A stretch of DNA of 64,000 nt from contig OX578283.1 in NCBI GenBank assembly GCA_951217055.1, positions 60,641,832 to 60,705,831 on the forward strand, read 5' to 3'. Below the pieces are notes generated by a model. The model was given only the letters and a program-made list of their open reading frames with translations, was not told the DNA's origin and did not search any database. Numbering within the stretch: the stretch's first letter is position 1; every line of letters starts with the position of its first letter. The stretch comes from Gerris lacustris. Taxonomy: Eukaryota > Arthropoda > Insecta > Hemiptera > Gerridae. The position numbers were made by a program, and so were the translations under genes. Below, piece by piece: positions 30,635 to 42,044 of this stretch.

Positions 30635-30893
30635 TGTTTTTCACTAAAAACTCGATATAAACAGTTACTTTAATAAAAGAACAGCAAATTAGTTTTGTTA
30701 AATGTAAACAAACTAGCTAATCGTGCGTAAAGCTGAAGAATTCCTCTTCTTTACCGCGCTAGCGTGGTAAAGAAGAGGAATTCTTCAGAACTATGAGACG
30801 CGCATGCGCAATGAATACAAGTACGTAAATAATCACTTTCTACGCATCTAAACAGAGATATAATGTTTATATTTCGTATCAATCGTAGATAAA
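30318..30893 (-). mobile_element. Family P copy b (reference copy)
   Basis: Composite of a ~122-bp hairpin module (30318-30443) and a ~440-bp core whose ends are TTTATCTATGATTG and CAATCGTAGATAAA. The hairpin arms start TACATTACGCGTCGAGTGCG and TACGGTACGCAACACGTGCG and continue through GCATTTTGCAT. The core holds the 23-bp-arm palindrome at 30733-30788 and the conserved reading frame described separately. All six copies in the window share this order. Confidence 0.85.
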
Positions 30894-31468
30894 CTAATTT
30901 AAATGTAAGTTCTAGAAAAACATCTAATTATTGTAAATAACCACTAAACATCTGACTAAGAGAAAGTCGGCCGAAACATTTTAAACCCAATTCAAGAAAG
31001 TTGATAACCTGATGCTGAAAGAAGATAACCATGACATAAATTAGTTTATTCGCGAATTGTCCCGTCAAAAGATTTTATTTTTTCTTAACCCCAATCGACA
31101 TTATTATATCATTTTGAACAATATCATATAAATGTAACGATTTAAGTATTTTTAAAAAGTTTTAAGTCACAATGGACCTGGTGTTTAAGTTATAATCTTA
31201 AACAAGGACGTTTTGTTTCTTCATTATTAATTTACTTGTGTAATCTTATTTAATTTGCTTGTTTCTTTCTAATTATTTAATTATCACAATTTACTATAGA
31301 AATAAATACCACAAAAGACATTTTATATAATTGATAGTTGGATTATTTACCTCTGGAATCGTCAAAATGCAAAATAGTTATTTAAGTATAATTTATTTAG
31401 TTTAATTATTTAATTGTTTGATGACAACTCAAGGTGAAAATAAACACTATTAAAGCTACCTGCTGTTG
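30894..31468. other. AT-rich sequence, no gene seen
   Basis: Nothing recognised between a family P copy and a pogo-like element. Confidence 0.55.
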
Positions 31469-31786
31469 CAGTAGAGTCTCGCTAATCCAGACTTCGCTAG
31501 TCCGGACATCCGGTTAATACAGACAGACCTCCATACTTTACTATTAACAAACCTTTGCAGTTATATCTATAAGATAATAAGTTTATCCTAAATCAATTTT
31601 TAGATGTAAAAAGTGAACCTACGTCGAAACTAAACTGACATTTTTATGATAAAAATATCGATTTTAAAAATTTTACCCAGCTAAAACTAGTTATACAGAT
31701 ATTTTAAAACTGATTCTGTTTAATCCGAAATAATTTCGGTAATCCGGATAGTGTTCGGTCTCAAATTCGGATTAGCCACACTCTTA
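31469..31786. mobile_element. pogo/Tigger-like MITE
   Basis: The left end CAGTAGAGTCTCGCTAATCC is mirrored by GGATTAGCCACACTCTTA at the right. GAGTCTCG followed by TAATCCGGAC is the typical end of pogo/Tigger-type Tc1-mariner elements. The ~318-bp interior has no frame. Internal CGCTAGTCCGGAC and GGTAATCCGGATAG are subterminal repeats of the same motif. Confidence 0.65.
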
Positions 31787-31903
31787 TTATTATTTTATAA
31801 ACCAGAGCATTATAAGTAGCATATTGACACGAATTTGTCTTATATCTTTAAAATATTAGACATTTTTCTTTTAAAAAACATACATAACTTTCAATTTGAG
31901 TAA

Positions 31904-32177
31904 TAGTACATGACGCGTCCAGTGCGGAAAGTAGCATTTTGCATGCGAGTGTGGAGTTTGCACCAAACTCCACACGAGCAAAATCGTGCATAAAGCTGAA
32001 GAATTCCTCTTCTTTACCGCCCTAGGGTGGTAAAGAAGAGGAATTCTTCAGAACTATGAGCTGCGCATGCGCAATGAATACAACAAGTACGTAAACAATC
32101 ACTTTATACGCATCTAAACAGAGTACAATGTATATCTAAGAGATACAATGTTTATATTTCGTATCAATCGTATATAA
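31904..32177 (-). mobile_element. Family P copy c, internally deleted
   Basis: Has the outer hairpin-module sequence to GAGTTTGCACC, then jumps to CACACGAGCAAAATCGTGCA and the palindrome with loop CCCTAGGG, ending near ATCGTATATAAA. The conserved reading frame is lost. Confidence 0.8.
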
Positions 32178-32195
32178 AATAAATAAAATATTGTC

Positions 32196-32766
32196 TGCCA
32201 ATTAGTGAGGCACATAGCTTTATCGCATCCTAATTCGTAGACTTGATTTTATGCTTTTACTATATATTGTGCTCAAATTTATTCAATTTCCCATCCGTTA
32301 TTTAAAACTGTCAAAATTATTTTACTTTTTACATAACTTAAAGCATTCATTTAGCAAAATTGAAAGAGCGCATGCGGTTGAAATTAATCTGGGGCTATCT
32401 AAAGGTTACTTTTGGTAAACCATCAAAATTTCCTAAATATCATATGAGTACTTTTGAAGATATAGGTATAAATAAATAGGTTGTGCGCATGTGGAAGAAG
32501 AACAAATGGGCGCAGAAGGTTGAAACGTATAAGGGAGCAAAAATGGGCTAATTTTGACCTACCATCGAAATAGGACGATTAGTTTTTGAGATACGCTAGT
32601 TCGCAAAAAATGTGCGACAGACAGACACGAAACTAAAAATGTTCTCTGCGATGTCTGAAACTGATTTCTGTCTTGTAATTTTTGAAATTTTAGAATTGGA
32701 AGACATAAAAAGTTTTCGTTCTTCAGAACGATCACATAGCTTCCGTTACCTTCTGTAAGCTCGGAA
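32196..32766 (-). mobile_element. Family C copy, near full length, inverted
   Basis: Starts with the inverted right end GCCAATTAGTGAGGCACATA and ends CTTCCGTTACC, CTGTAAGCTCGGAAGC. Interior order matches 62147-62770. Confidence 0.8.
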
Positions 32767-32773
32767 GCAAAAA

Positions 32774-33336
32774 ATAGTTCATTACGCGTCTAGAGCGTAA
32801 AGTAGAATTTTGCACCCCAGCGACAGCGAGGGTAGTAAAACCACACGAGGTAAGCAAAATGCAGTTTTCGCACGAGTTGCGTACCGTACTTTATCTACGA
32901 TTGTTGTATTTTAATAATAAATACAAAACAAAATATTTAATAAATTTCCTGTATGTAAGTTCGTATTTCTCTTTTGATAAAGATGACATTAATTCTTATT
33001 AAAAAAATAGTTGTATTTTCTGCTGAAATAATTTATTTCGGGAGGCGTATTATTCTCTTCATTTTCTTCATAATGACATAAATCTCTCATTGTTTTACAC
33101 TAAAAACTCGATATAAACCAGTTACTTTAATTAAACAAACAGCAAATTAGTTTTAAATGTAAACAAACTCGCTAATCGTGGGTTAAGGTGAAGAATTCTT
33201 CTTTTTACCGCACTAGGGCGGAAAAAAGAGGAATTATGAAACGCGCATGCGCTATGTATACAAGTACGTAAAGAATCACTTTCTACTCATCTAAACAGAG
33301 ATACAATGTTTACATTTCGTATCAATCGTAGATAAA
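32774..33336 (-). mobile_element. Family P copy d, diverged
   Basis: Starts near TTCATTACGCGTCTAGAGCG and ends CAATCGTAGATAAA. The palindrome is decayed (loop CACTAGGG) and the reading frame start is damaged, making this the oldest-looking copy here. Confidence 0.8.
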
Positions 33337-33512
33337 CATATTACCCTTACAATTTCCATTGAAGATGAAATTATGAGAAAATCCTTTATTTCTAATTCTA
33401 TCAAATATTCTCAATCGGGAATGCAATACAAGTTAAATAATATAGATATGAGAGAGTTAGTGAGGTACGGTCTGAAGAAAAAAACTTCAAGTTTTTACCA
33501 ACTAGTTTCGTA

Positions 33513-34091
33513 ATAGTACAGTACGCGTTGTGTGCGGAAAGTAGCATTTTGCATAGGAGTGTGGAGTTTGCACCCGAGCGACAGCGAGGGTAGTAAAACC
33601 CCTCGAGCAATGCAAAATGCCGTTTTCGCACGAGTTGCGTACCGTACTTTATCTACGATTGTTAGATTTAAATAATAAAAACAGAAAAAAATAAACTTGC
33701 TGTATATGTTCGTATCTCTCTCTTGATAAAGATGGCATTAATTCTTGAGTTGTATTTTTTGTCGAATTAATTATTTCTGGAGGAGTATTATTCTCCACAT
33801 TTTCGTCAAAGTCACTTGATTCATTCATTTTTTTTTTTTTTCACTAAAAACTCGATATAAATAGTTACATTAATAAAAGAACAGCAAATTAGTTTGTTAA
33901 ATGTAAACAAACTAGCTAATCGTGCGTAAAGCTGAAGAATTCCTCTTCTTTACCGCGCTAGCGTGGCAAATAAGAGGAATTATTCAGAACTATGAGACGC
34001 GCATGCGCAATGAATACAAGTACGTAAAGAATCAATTTCTACGCATCTAAACAGAGGTACAATGTTTATATTTCGTATCAAACGTAGATAA
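33513..34091 (-). mobile_element. Family P copy e
   Basis: Full composite, from AGTACAGTACGCGTTGTGTG to CGTAGATAAA, with loop CGCTAGCG. Differs from copy b by scattered substitutions and a T run in the leader of the conserved frame. Confidence 0.85.
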
Positions 34092-34783
34092 AATATATTT
34101 ACATCGCCTATATGTACCTCACTAACTCTCTCATATCTACACTTTAACAGTTGCTAACTTTTAATTTAATTGTTAAATAATATAACATTCAATAAATTTT
34201 ATAATCGCAACTACTGCTTTATTTCAAGCTCTGTAATATTTTTATTGCTTTAGAACGAATAAAAATTAATATTAAAAAAAAAAAACTTGCTAATATACAA
34301 TTTTTTTTGTATAAATTAATAAAATTATAAATTCATTTGTACGATTGTATTTGTACTGCACATTAATCGTGTAATAATTTAGTTTATAGGATGTAAGCGA
34401 ATTGTCTTGTTAAGTTTAGTTTATTGTTTGAGACTTTGGATTGTGGCCAAAGTCGTAAATAGAAAAACAAATACATACGGTTAAAAAAAAAATCACTATA
34501 AATTAAAATGTGTCTAACAACGATTTTAGAAAATTTAGTTTTACGTAATAATTCATTAATTTTATTAATATATTGTTTTACGATTTATCAGGGGAAGTAA
34601 GGGGGGGGGGGGGTTAAGTTTTTAAGATATTAGCTCGCAAATATACTGAGAAATGTACAAATATACCTGTATAATAGGAGAATATCGAGAAAAAAAAATA
34701 TATAAAAATCGTTTCCTTCCAATTTTCTTCAAATTTCACCATTGACATGCCAAATTTTTCTTTTCCCCCGTTTACCAATATTA
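34092..34783. other. AT-rich sequence with a poly(G) run
   Basis: No gene. G(13) lies near 34599-34611. No element ends were found around it. Confidence 0.55.
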
Positions 34784-35110
34784 GTTTATTATTGCATGGC
34801 AGATCTGCCGCATTACTTATCTACCCTATATAGAGTTAGATTATTATCAGTGTGAAATATTTCTCACCTTGCTGGGATTCGAACTCACCTAATATATCGG
34901 TGTTAAGACCTAGATTTCATGTGAGTTCCTAATGCACTCACCGATCCCCTTCAATTATATTATGTATTATCAATGATGTGAAAAATAAATAATATCTAAA
35001 CGAAGCTCTGTAATTTAGTTTATTTAGTCTATTCTATTTTGAGTGTGGCTAACCTGCCAATTATAAATGCTAATGAGGTTTTTACATATGATAACAGACG
35101 CATAAGTTAT
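34784..35110 (-). mobile_element. T1 SINE-like unit, copy 1
   Basis: Contains, inverted, the B box GGGATTCGAACTCACC and the body GTGAAATATTTCTCACC, flanked by GGCAGATCTGCCGCATTAC and ATGATAACAGACGCATAAG. ~90% similar to 35732-36065. The right end abuts a family P copy. Confidence 0.75.
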
Positions 35111-35710
35111 TTTATCTACGATTGATACGAAATATAAACATTATATCTTTGTTTAGATGCGTAGAAAGTGATTCTTTACGTACTTGTATTCATTGCGCAT
35201 GCGCGTCTCATAGTATTGAATAATTCCTCTTCTTTACCACACTAGTGCGGTAAAGAAGAGGAATTCTTCAGCTTTACGCACGATTAGCAAGTTTGTTTAC
35301 ATTTAACAAAACTAATTTGCTGTTCTTTTATTAAAGTAACTGTTTATATCGAGTTTTTAGTGAAAAACAATGAGTGAATCAAGTGACTTTGACGAAAATG
35401 TGGAGAATAATAATCCTCCAGAAATAATTAATTCGGCAAAAAATACAACTAATGAATTAATGCCATCTTAATCAAGAGAGAGATACGAACTTACATACAG
35501 CAAGTTAATTTTTTTCTGTATTTATTATTTAAATCTAAGAATCGTAGATAAAGTACGGTACGCAACTCGTGCGAAAACGTCGAGTGCGGAAAGTAGCATT
35601 TTGCATTGCTCATTGCTCGTGTGGTTTTACCACCCTCGCTATCGCTCGGGTGCAAACTCCACACTCGCATGCGAAATGCTACTTTCCGCACTCGACGCGT
35701 AATGTACTAT
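35111..35710 (+). mobile_element. Family P copy f, opposite orientation
   Basis: Starts TTTATCTACGATTG and ends CTCGACGCGTAATGTAC. The palindrome has loop CACTAGTG. The frame start (MSESSDFDENVENN) is intact but a stop follows after ~40 codons. Near 35578-35600 the expected inner arm is replaced by a copy of the outer arm (TCGAGTGCGGAAAGTAG), making a longer palindrome. Confidence 0.85.
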
Positions 35711-36086
35711 TCATTATACATTACGTTAATTAATATTTGTTTATTATTGGATGGCAGATCTGCCGCATTACTCATCTACTCTATAAGACAAAGTTAGATT
35801 ATATCAGTGTGAAATATGTCTCACCTGTCTGGGATTCGAACTCACCAGATATTTCAGTGTTTAGACCTAGATCTCATGTGAGTTGCTAGTGTAGTTATCG
35901 ATCCAATTTAATTATATTATTATCAATGATATGAAAAATAAATTATATCTAAACGAAGCTCTATGATTTAGTGTATTTAGTCTATTCTATTTTGAGTGTG
36001 ACTAACCTGCCAATTATAAATGCTAATGAGGTTTTTTAATATGATAACAGACGCATAAGTTATTTTCATTATATATTACGTTAATT
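35711..36086 (-). mobile_element. T1 SINE-like unit, copy 2, with 21-bp target duplication
   Basis: The insert 35732-36065 is flanked by a 21-bp direct repeat beginning TCATTATACATTACG (35711-35731) and TCATTATATATTACG (36066-36086), with one mismatch. The tRNA-like B box (GGGATTCGAACTCACC) sits near 35833. No frame. The duplication length fits LINE-driven retroposition. Confidence 0.8.
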
Positions 36087-36567
36087 TTATTTATTAATTA
36101 TTGTTTAGATTCTTTTAAGTATTCACACAATATTAATAATTTTATATTTAACACAAATATAATTAATTGTTTTACTTATTAATTTATTTTTATTTTTTTA
36201 ATTTCTTTGTTCTTATTACACTTGCCGTTTACGAGGATATCCTGTCTAACATTTGTTTTTTCAATTCCTCCCTGGAATACGTAAATAAATAAATCATAAT
36301 TAAAACAAGTATTCATTTTATTTAATTATAGAGTTATCAACTATTCAGGTATTCTTTGTTTAATTAATTTTAATAAAATAACATTGTAACGATGTTATTG
36401 TTCTTAATTGTATTCCAAATCGACAAATGTGGTGTAACAATTTATAAATTACTGCGTCTCAAGTAAAAAAAAAGGTTTATTTTTCTATTTTTTACAATGA
36501 ATTTAAGAAAAAGAAAAATACATCATTGTTTTTAATTAATTTAATTTAATTCTGTTATTGTATTTAT
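36087..36567. other. AT-rich sequence, no gene seen
   Basis: No recognised repeat or frame. Confidence 0.55.
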
Positions 36568-36569
36568 TG

Positions 36570-36810
36570 CTTCCGAACTTACCGAAGGTAACGGAAGCTA
36601 TGTGATCATTTTGAAGACCGAAAATATTTTATTTCTCCGATTTCAAAAATTTCAAGACAGAAATCCGTTTTAGACATCATGAAACATTTTTAGTTCCGTG
36701 TCCTGTCTGTCGGTCTGTCACTCAATATTTGCGAACCAACATATTTTAAAAATACACGTCCGATTTTAATGAAATTTGTGTGGTAGGTCATAATTTGCTC
36801 CGTCACCACA
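36570..36810 (+). mobile_element. Family C copy, 3'-truncated
   Basis: GCTTCCGAACTTACCGAAGG through GTCTGTCGGTCTGTCACTC to AATGAAATTTGTGTGGTAGG, then lost. 36811-37430 shows nothing further. Confidence 0.75.
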
Positions 36811-37430
36811 TTTTACAACCGCAAGTAGATAAAGTAATATTTTTCCTACTCGTTTCTGTCGACGATAAAATTGTTGATTCATATATATGTATACAGTTAT
36901 TTTTTATTAGTTTAAAGCTCTAGGCAAAATAGCCAACTGAATTTATTAGAAATTATACCAATTGTGAGACAATTCTAGATCATAGTCTGAGACATTTTAT
37001 ATCTTGTATTAAGAAAACAAGAAAAATACTCAATCCCTTTTATCTTTAAGAACATAATTCTTCTTATAATATGACTTATTCAATTCTATAACTTTATCGC
37101 AGAAGATGCAAATGACTTAATATTTCCTTCTTTGTTAGCCAATTTTTATTTTTATTTTTTTTTATTTTTCCTAGAATAGAACATGCCTCGCGTTTTAATT
37201 TTGTTTTTAAACTCGCTTAACAGATTAGAATGTGCTTGTAAACTTATATATTAACTGCACAACTGACACTTTCGACTTGTTGAAAATCCAACTGAAAACA
37301 TCGTATACGATTCCATAGTTTTATTCAAATACATACGACTTTGTCCTTGAATTGTCGTGTTGTGACTAAGATTGCCTTCCGTCTGCTTCAGTTCCGTTTT
37401 GTAAAATCTAACTTTGAATGGACAATATAA

Positions 37431-38950
37431 GGGACATTTTCAAATAAAATGTACCTTTAGGGAAATCAATTTGGCTACTTTATAGAAAATTAAAATAAGC
37501 CTTAGACATGATAATATTGATTATTCTGACACTTCAGGGACTTAGGATGACATTTTTGTTCAAGAACAGTCAGTTTTCAAATTCATTTACATATATATGA
37601 ACATATATACATAAAAAATCACATTTTTGTCGTAATGAGTGTTACTATCATAAAAACTGAATTTTTTTATTTTTTATTTCTCTGTTTTTATGAAACGTTA
37701 CTAAATTGTATATATGACGTAAATATTCTCTTTCATCCCGCCAGAAATATTTTTTAGACCTAAAATATTTGAAATTTTTTAAAAAAAGTAATGAGTGTTA
37801 CATTTATTATCTTTTAATGTTTCCTCAAAGCTTCAAAAATGTAAAGGATACGTTTTCAGTGCATTGTAATAAAAGTTTTTATTATAAAGAAGAAGAAAAA
37901 ATAATTTTTCTTTATTAAAAAAATAGTTGGACACGGCTACCCATAAGAATTTGTTTTTATTCAAGTAACACTCATTACATTATGGTAACACTCATTACAC
38001 ATTTATATATTGGACCTAGAAAAAATTAAATTTTAACACAAACTTTAAACATTAAACTTTTATTTACAATTTTTTTTACAAGTGGCAAATTTATTTTTTT
38101 TAAAAAAAACTAAACTCAATCATTTTTTTTAAGTTTTAAAATATACAATATTGTAGAATAAACAGTATAGTAACACTCATTACAGGTAACACTCATTACA
38201 TTTTTAACTTTAAAAAATCTTTCCTCAGAAACTATGTTTCTTAATTAACCAATTTAATGTGTACTGATTATATTAATTATTAACTACTAAATCATATTAA
38301 TAACATAAATAAATGTTGATTACAACTACAAAAAATGATGGTAACACTCATTACAATGAATAAAAATACTCACCATATTTTTTTAGTGAAATATTAATTG
38401 TAGAGAAGAATAAAATGCTATCAATCCAAAAAGTTGTTGATTACTGACTTAAATGGCTTCTTAACATAAACCAACCCTTATCCCTCCTTATCCTTCTTTC
38501 ATACTCACCCTCAAATTCTGGCGACTCTTATCGGTAACACTCATTACTAAACCCTTGACATACATATAAAAATATTTGTTTCGTTTTGTACTAAAGTTTT
38601 ATTTTTTCCTATCCCATTTATATAAACTTGGATATTTTATTGGTTAAAAAAAAAATTATAATAAAAAAAACCTTATGAAAAAAATGAATAAAAATCACAT
38701 TACTTGTTATCAAAACTACTGTGGGACGTAACACTCATTACAATTTTTAATATCAACATTTTTTGAAGCAAGAAATTTTCACCTTATAAGCCATAAAATG
38801 ACCCTGATTAACACAATAATGGACAGACATCTGATCAATAAATCTGATCAATAAAGGTTTTTTTATTTTTCATTAATATAATTTTTTTTAGTTACAATAA
38901 AATTGTAAAATCTTGGGACAAAAAAGGTACATTTCATTTGGAAATGACCC
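37431..38950. mobile_element. Unassigned inverted-repeat element carrying nine GTAACACTCATTAC motifs
   Basis: 25-bp inverted ends (37431-37455 and 38926-38950, 22/25 matching, starting GGG(A/T)CATTT) are flanked by ATAA on both sides, a likely 4-bp target duplication. Inside are nine exact copies of GTAACACTCATTAC: two inverted (37632, 37788), then seven direct (37965, 37985, 38170, 38186, 38341, 38534, 38728). The rest is AT-rich with no protein frame. Probably a non-autonomous DNA transposon; the superfamily is not recognised. Confidence 0.75.
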
Positions 38951-39779
38951 ATAAATTCAAAGATTTCTTATTGAAGAAACCTTTTAAGGGTGTTTTTAGG
39001 TGGGTTCACAGCTAGCGGATCCGTGGAGGCGGAAGACTATATAGATAACAATATATCTTCGGGGAGCCGCCATAATAGAGTCACTGTTTACCTCCCCTCG
39101 AGTTCCTGTCGGCCGAGTTGATAAACAAAGCCAATTATAACATCGTGTTTTCAACTTGAATTTATTTCTCTTGCTAAAAAAAAACTTATATAATAAGATT
39201 ATATATAAAGTCTTTTATTATACATAAATAAGAAATAGGTATTGTATAGTAAAAATAATGTAGGAAGTAGGAACAGATATCATAAACACAGATATAAAAT
39301 ACACAGATAAAGATTAAACACAGATAAAACACAGATATAATAAAAATAATGTAGAAACAGACACAAATATATTATAATAAAACAATTTTTTCCGTGGTAG
39401 GCTGTGAAATAGTAACTTTAGAGCCTAAAAAACATAGCTAAAATCCATTTTTTCATTACGGGGACTTAAAAACTCTTTTCATTACTCCTAGCTGTAAAGA
39501 AAAAATCTTTTACGTCCTAGGCACTAAAATATTTTTTCTTTACGGCTGGTAGTTGTCAAAACTTCCGTTAGTAGTGCTGCAGTCTTTGTAGAAATGCTTC
39601 TAGTACGATAAAAATCCGCTAGATGTCAATGCGTTTTGTTTATCTTTTCTTATAGTGTAACCTCATTTTAAGGTTTCTTTTTTTAAGTCTTAAGTATGTA
39701 CTAATATTTGTTATTATTATATATTGATTAGTGATTAATATTTAATGTTTTTTCATTGTCTGCTACCTCGGAAAAAATA

Positions 39780-39893
39780 GCATATGCTACGCGACTTTGA
39801 AGTGTTTTTTCTTTACCTTGGCAATATTTACTGTCTCGCTTCGCTCGACAGTAAATGTAATTGCCGCGGTAAAAAAAAAACTCACTTCACAGC
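39780..39893. repeat. Long hairpin with TCGCTTCGCTCG loop
   Basis: CACTTCAAAGTC-type, TTTACC and TTTACTGTC arms (39797-39836) pair with GACAGTAAAT, GGTAAA and CACTTCA (39847-39893) around CTCGCTTCGCTC. Confidence 0.7.
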
Positions 39894-39912
39894 CTTGTAA
39901 CATAATATACTA

Positions 39913-40345
39913 TTATCTCCAGTAGGGAAAAAAAGTTATGATTTTGAATTAGTTTAGAGGGACTAAAACAGGTCTTTTCATCCCTGAACTCAAAAAGTAG
40001 GGAGAAAAAGTAAAAGTAGGGCGAAAAAGTGAAGTTGGGCGAAAAAGTATAAATTCCAACTTAATTATTTTATAAAATAGTAGAAAATGAATGGCAAATG
40101 TATTGAAGTTGTTGAAATCAGGTTGGCGGCACTGTGCTTTTTTGACCATGTTTATCATTGATTCATTGTTTATAACCTGCATCTAAATAACCTTCTATTT
40201 GAGTTTAATTCCAATTCTTATTTGTTTCTAATATTGAATCTCTTATATCTGCTATATAAGTGCTAATAATTATTGTTATTTATTAAAATAATAAATAAAA
40301 ACTGTGCAATGGACTAAATGTGTATTTTCTTCCTACTGGAGATAA
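39913..40345. mobile_element. MITE with TTATCTCCAGTAGG ends
   Basis: Inverted ends TTATCTCCAGTAGG and CCTACTGGAGATAA. Interior phrases AGTTTAGAGGGACTAAA and CTTTTCATCCCTGA recur at 63901-64000, a second copy cut by the window end. The frame at 39949-40182 (-) is internal and not protein-like. Confidence 0.8.
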
Positions 40346-40364
40346 AATATTGTATGTACCTCGT

Positions 40365-40569
40365 GAGTAAAGTGCCATTATTCCCCTCGCGATAATTATC
40401 TCCCTCGGCTGCGCCTCGGGAGCTAATTAGAGTTATTCCCTTGGCTGCGCCTCGGGAATTAAAGAGTCTAATTCCCTCGGCTTCGCCTCGGGATTTAGGG
40501 ACCATGGTTCCTTCGGCTTCGCCTCAAGAACCAACTTTTTCGCTCAGGGAATAATGGCTTACTTTACTC
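40365..40569. repeat. Inverted-repeat block with four CGGCTGCGCC hairpins
   Basis: Outer arms GAGTAAAGTGCCATTATTCC and an imperfect complement (40547-40569) enclose four short hairpins at ~40395-40427, 40433-40461, 40469-40497 and 40505-40532. Each has the core GGC(T/TT)(G/C)CGCC-type loop. The stems differ but stay paired: CTCCC/GGGAG, ATTCCC/GGGAAT, TCCC/GGGA, GGTTC/GAACC. Confidence 0.8.
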
Positions 40570-40747
40570 CCTATGTGCATAAATAACTATTAATATTATA
40601 AACACAGAAGGGAAACAAGAAGAGGACGAAGTGAAGGTTTCATACAGGCTTTAAAGCGGCACCGCAAAAGCCCAAAAACTTTGCCAATAGACGAGAATCC
40701 CTTCGGACCTCCGCATTACGGACCTGCTAGCGGTAAACCCACCTTTA

Positions 40748-41815
40748 TCTTCTTGTAATTTTAATTAATTTTTTAACAGTCAGTTCTATTCTTCTAAAAA
40801 TAAACTTTATCACTTATCAATGTTTTAAAAATTTCATTAGAGTATCTGGTTTAATATGAGTAGCACAATAATCGATCCCTAATCTTAAGGATCGACTAGA
40901 TAACATGGCTCTTCCGATTCAGAAAGCAAACTCGAGAATAAGGGGACGAAGCACCGATATATCGAAACCTTCGATGTATCAGACCAAAACACATGGATGT
41001 TGAACTCTCGATCTATCGTCGACATCGGTATTGACCTGAAGAAACATCGAAAAACTACGAAATCAATGTCCTTTTTCTTCGCTTAACTAAAGTTTTGGTA
41101 ATCACCTTTACGACTATTTTTCATTCAACAAATACAAAAAAAAATTCATAATATATACATTATTTTGTTTCGGAACCCGGAAGAGAAAATTAGGTATGTA
41201 GTTAAATTTCATGATAAACTCTAACCTAATCTATGGGTTGATGCATCTTTCTAACAGAAAGATTCAGTATGAATGTATATATATATTTTTTATGAACTGA
41301 TAAGAATTCCTTATCACAATAAACAGAGCCCAGTTCAACGCTGTTAATTCCTTCCTAGGTCTATGCTATGGGTTAACGACCTTATATCAATACTAAAAAC
41401 TACGTGAAAATATACTATTATCAATTAGGTCTTCACACATCTTTACGTTGTAGTCGTAATATATATACATATATATATAGCACGTGAAAAGGAAAGTAAT
41501 AAAAACATCGGTCCAGCAATCACATGTGAAAATGGCCAATAAAAAAGATAACATTGTATTTCTAAAGCGTCTAGTTTGACCTAATTCTTAATAGACATTT
41601 ATAAATTGAACAATTTATTAATCTATTTTTGGGTGATATAATGTTTAGTGATTGTATATCACTAGGAAGAAATTATGGGTCAAATTTAATATAATAATCT
41701 AAATTTATTAATACGTGAATCAATTATAAATAGCGATGTTGAACTATATGATAATATATTTGTTTTTTTCCTGTTTCTTTTTCATCCTGATCAATAACAA
41801 TAATCATTAGTTATT
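40748..41815. other. AT-rich sequence, no gene seen
   Basis: No frames or known families. 40900-41060 is slightly GC-richer, with several TATCGA/TCGAT motifs, but shows no coding signal. Confidence 0.5.
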
Positions 41816-41817
41816 AT

Positions 41818-41925
41818 AGGACAGTGTGAAACATGTCTCACCTCTCTGGTGTTCGAACCAGTTATGTCGTTGTTTTGACTAGATTTTAGGTGTTGCGATA
41901 ACGGTGACCACATGGTTGCAGTAAT
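41818..41925 (-). mobile_element. T1 SINE-like unit, copy 3
   Basis: GTGTGAAACATGTCTCACC followed by GGTGTTCGAACCAG (inverted B box) matches the T1 copies at 34860 and 35820. Confidence 0.65.
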
Positions 41926-42044
41926 CCGCTTTGTTTCAAGGAAATAGAAAGAAATACAGAGACGGAGACAACTCAGACAAACTTTCTCATATACGAGTTC
42001 ATAATTATTACTTAGCCCAGTGTTTAACATTTATTGATTTTCAA

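Larger units (their letters stand above)
38999..40743. mobile_element. Inverted-repeat element with nested insertions
   Basis: The ends GGTGGGTTCAC and AGCTAGCGG are mirrored by CTGCTAGCGGTAAACCCACC at the right, continuing to CCGTGGAGGCGGA and TCCGCATTACGG. Flanks are TTTA on both sides (38995-38998, 40744-40747). The interior holds a hairpin at 39780-39893, an element at 39913-40345 and a hairpin block at 40365-40569. No transposase. Confidence 0.75.

Noticed and set aside
38999..40743. LTR retrotransposon reading of the adjacent terminal repeats
   Set aside because: The terminal repeats are inverted, not direct, and no primer-binding site, polypurine tract or pol frame is present.
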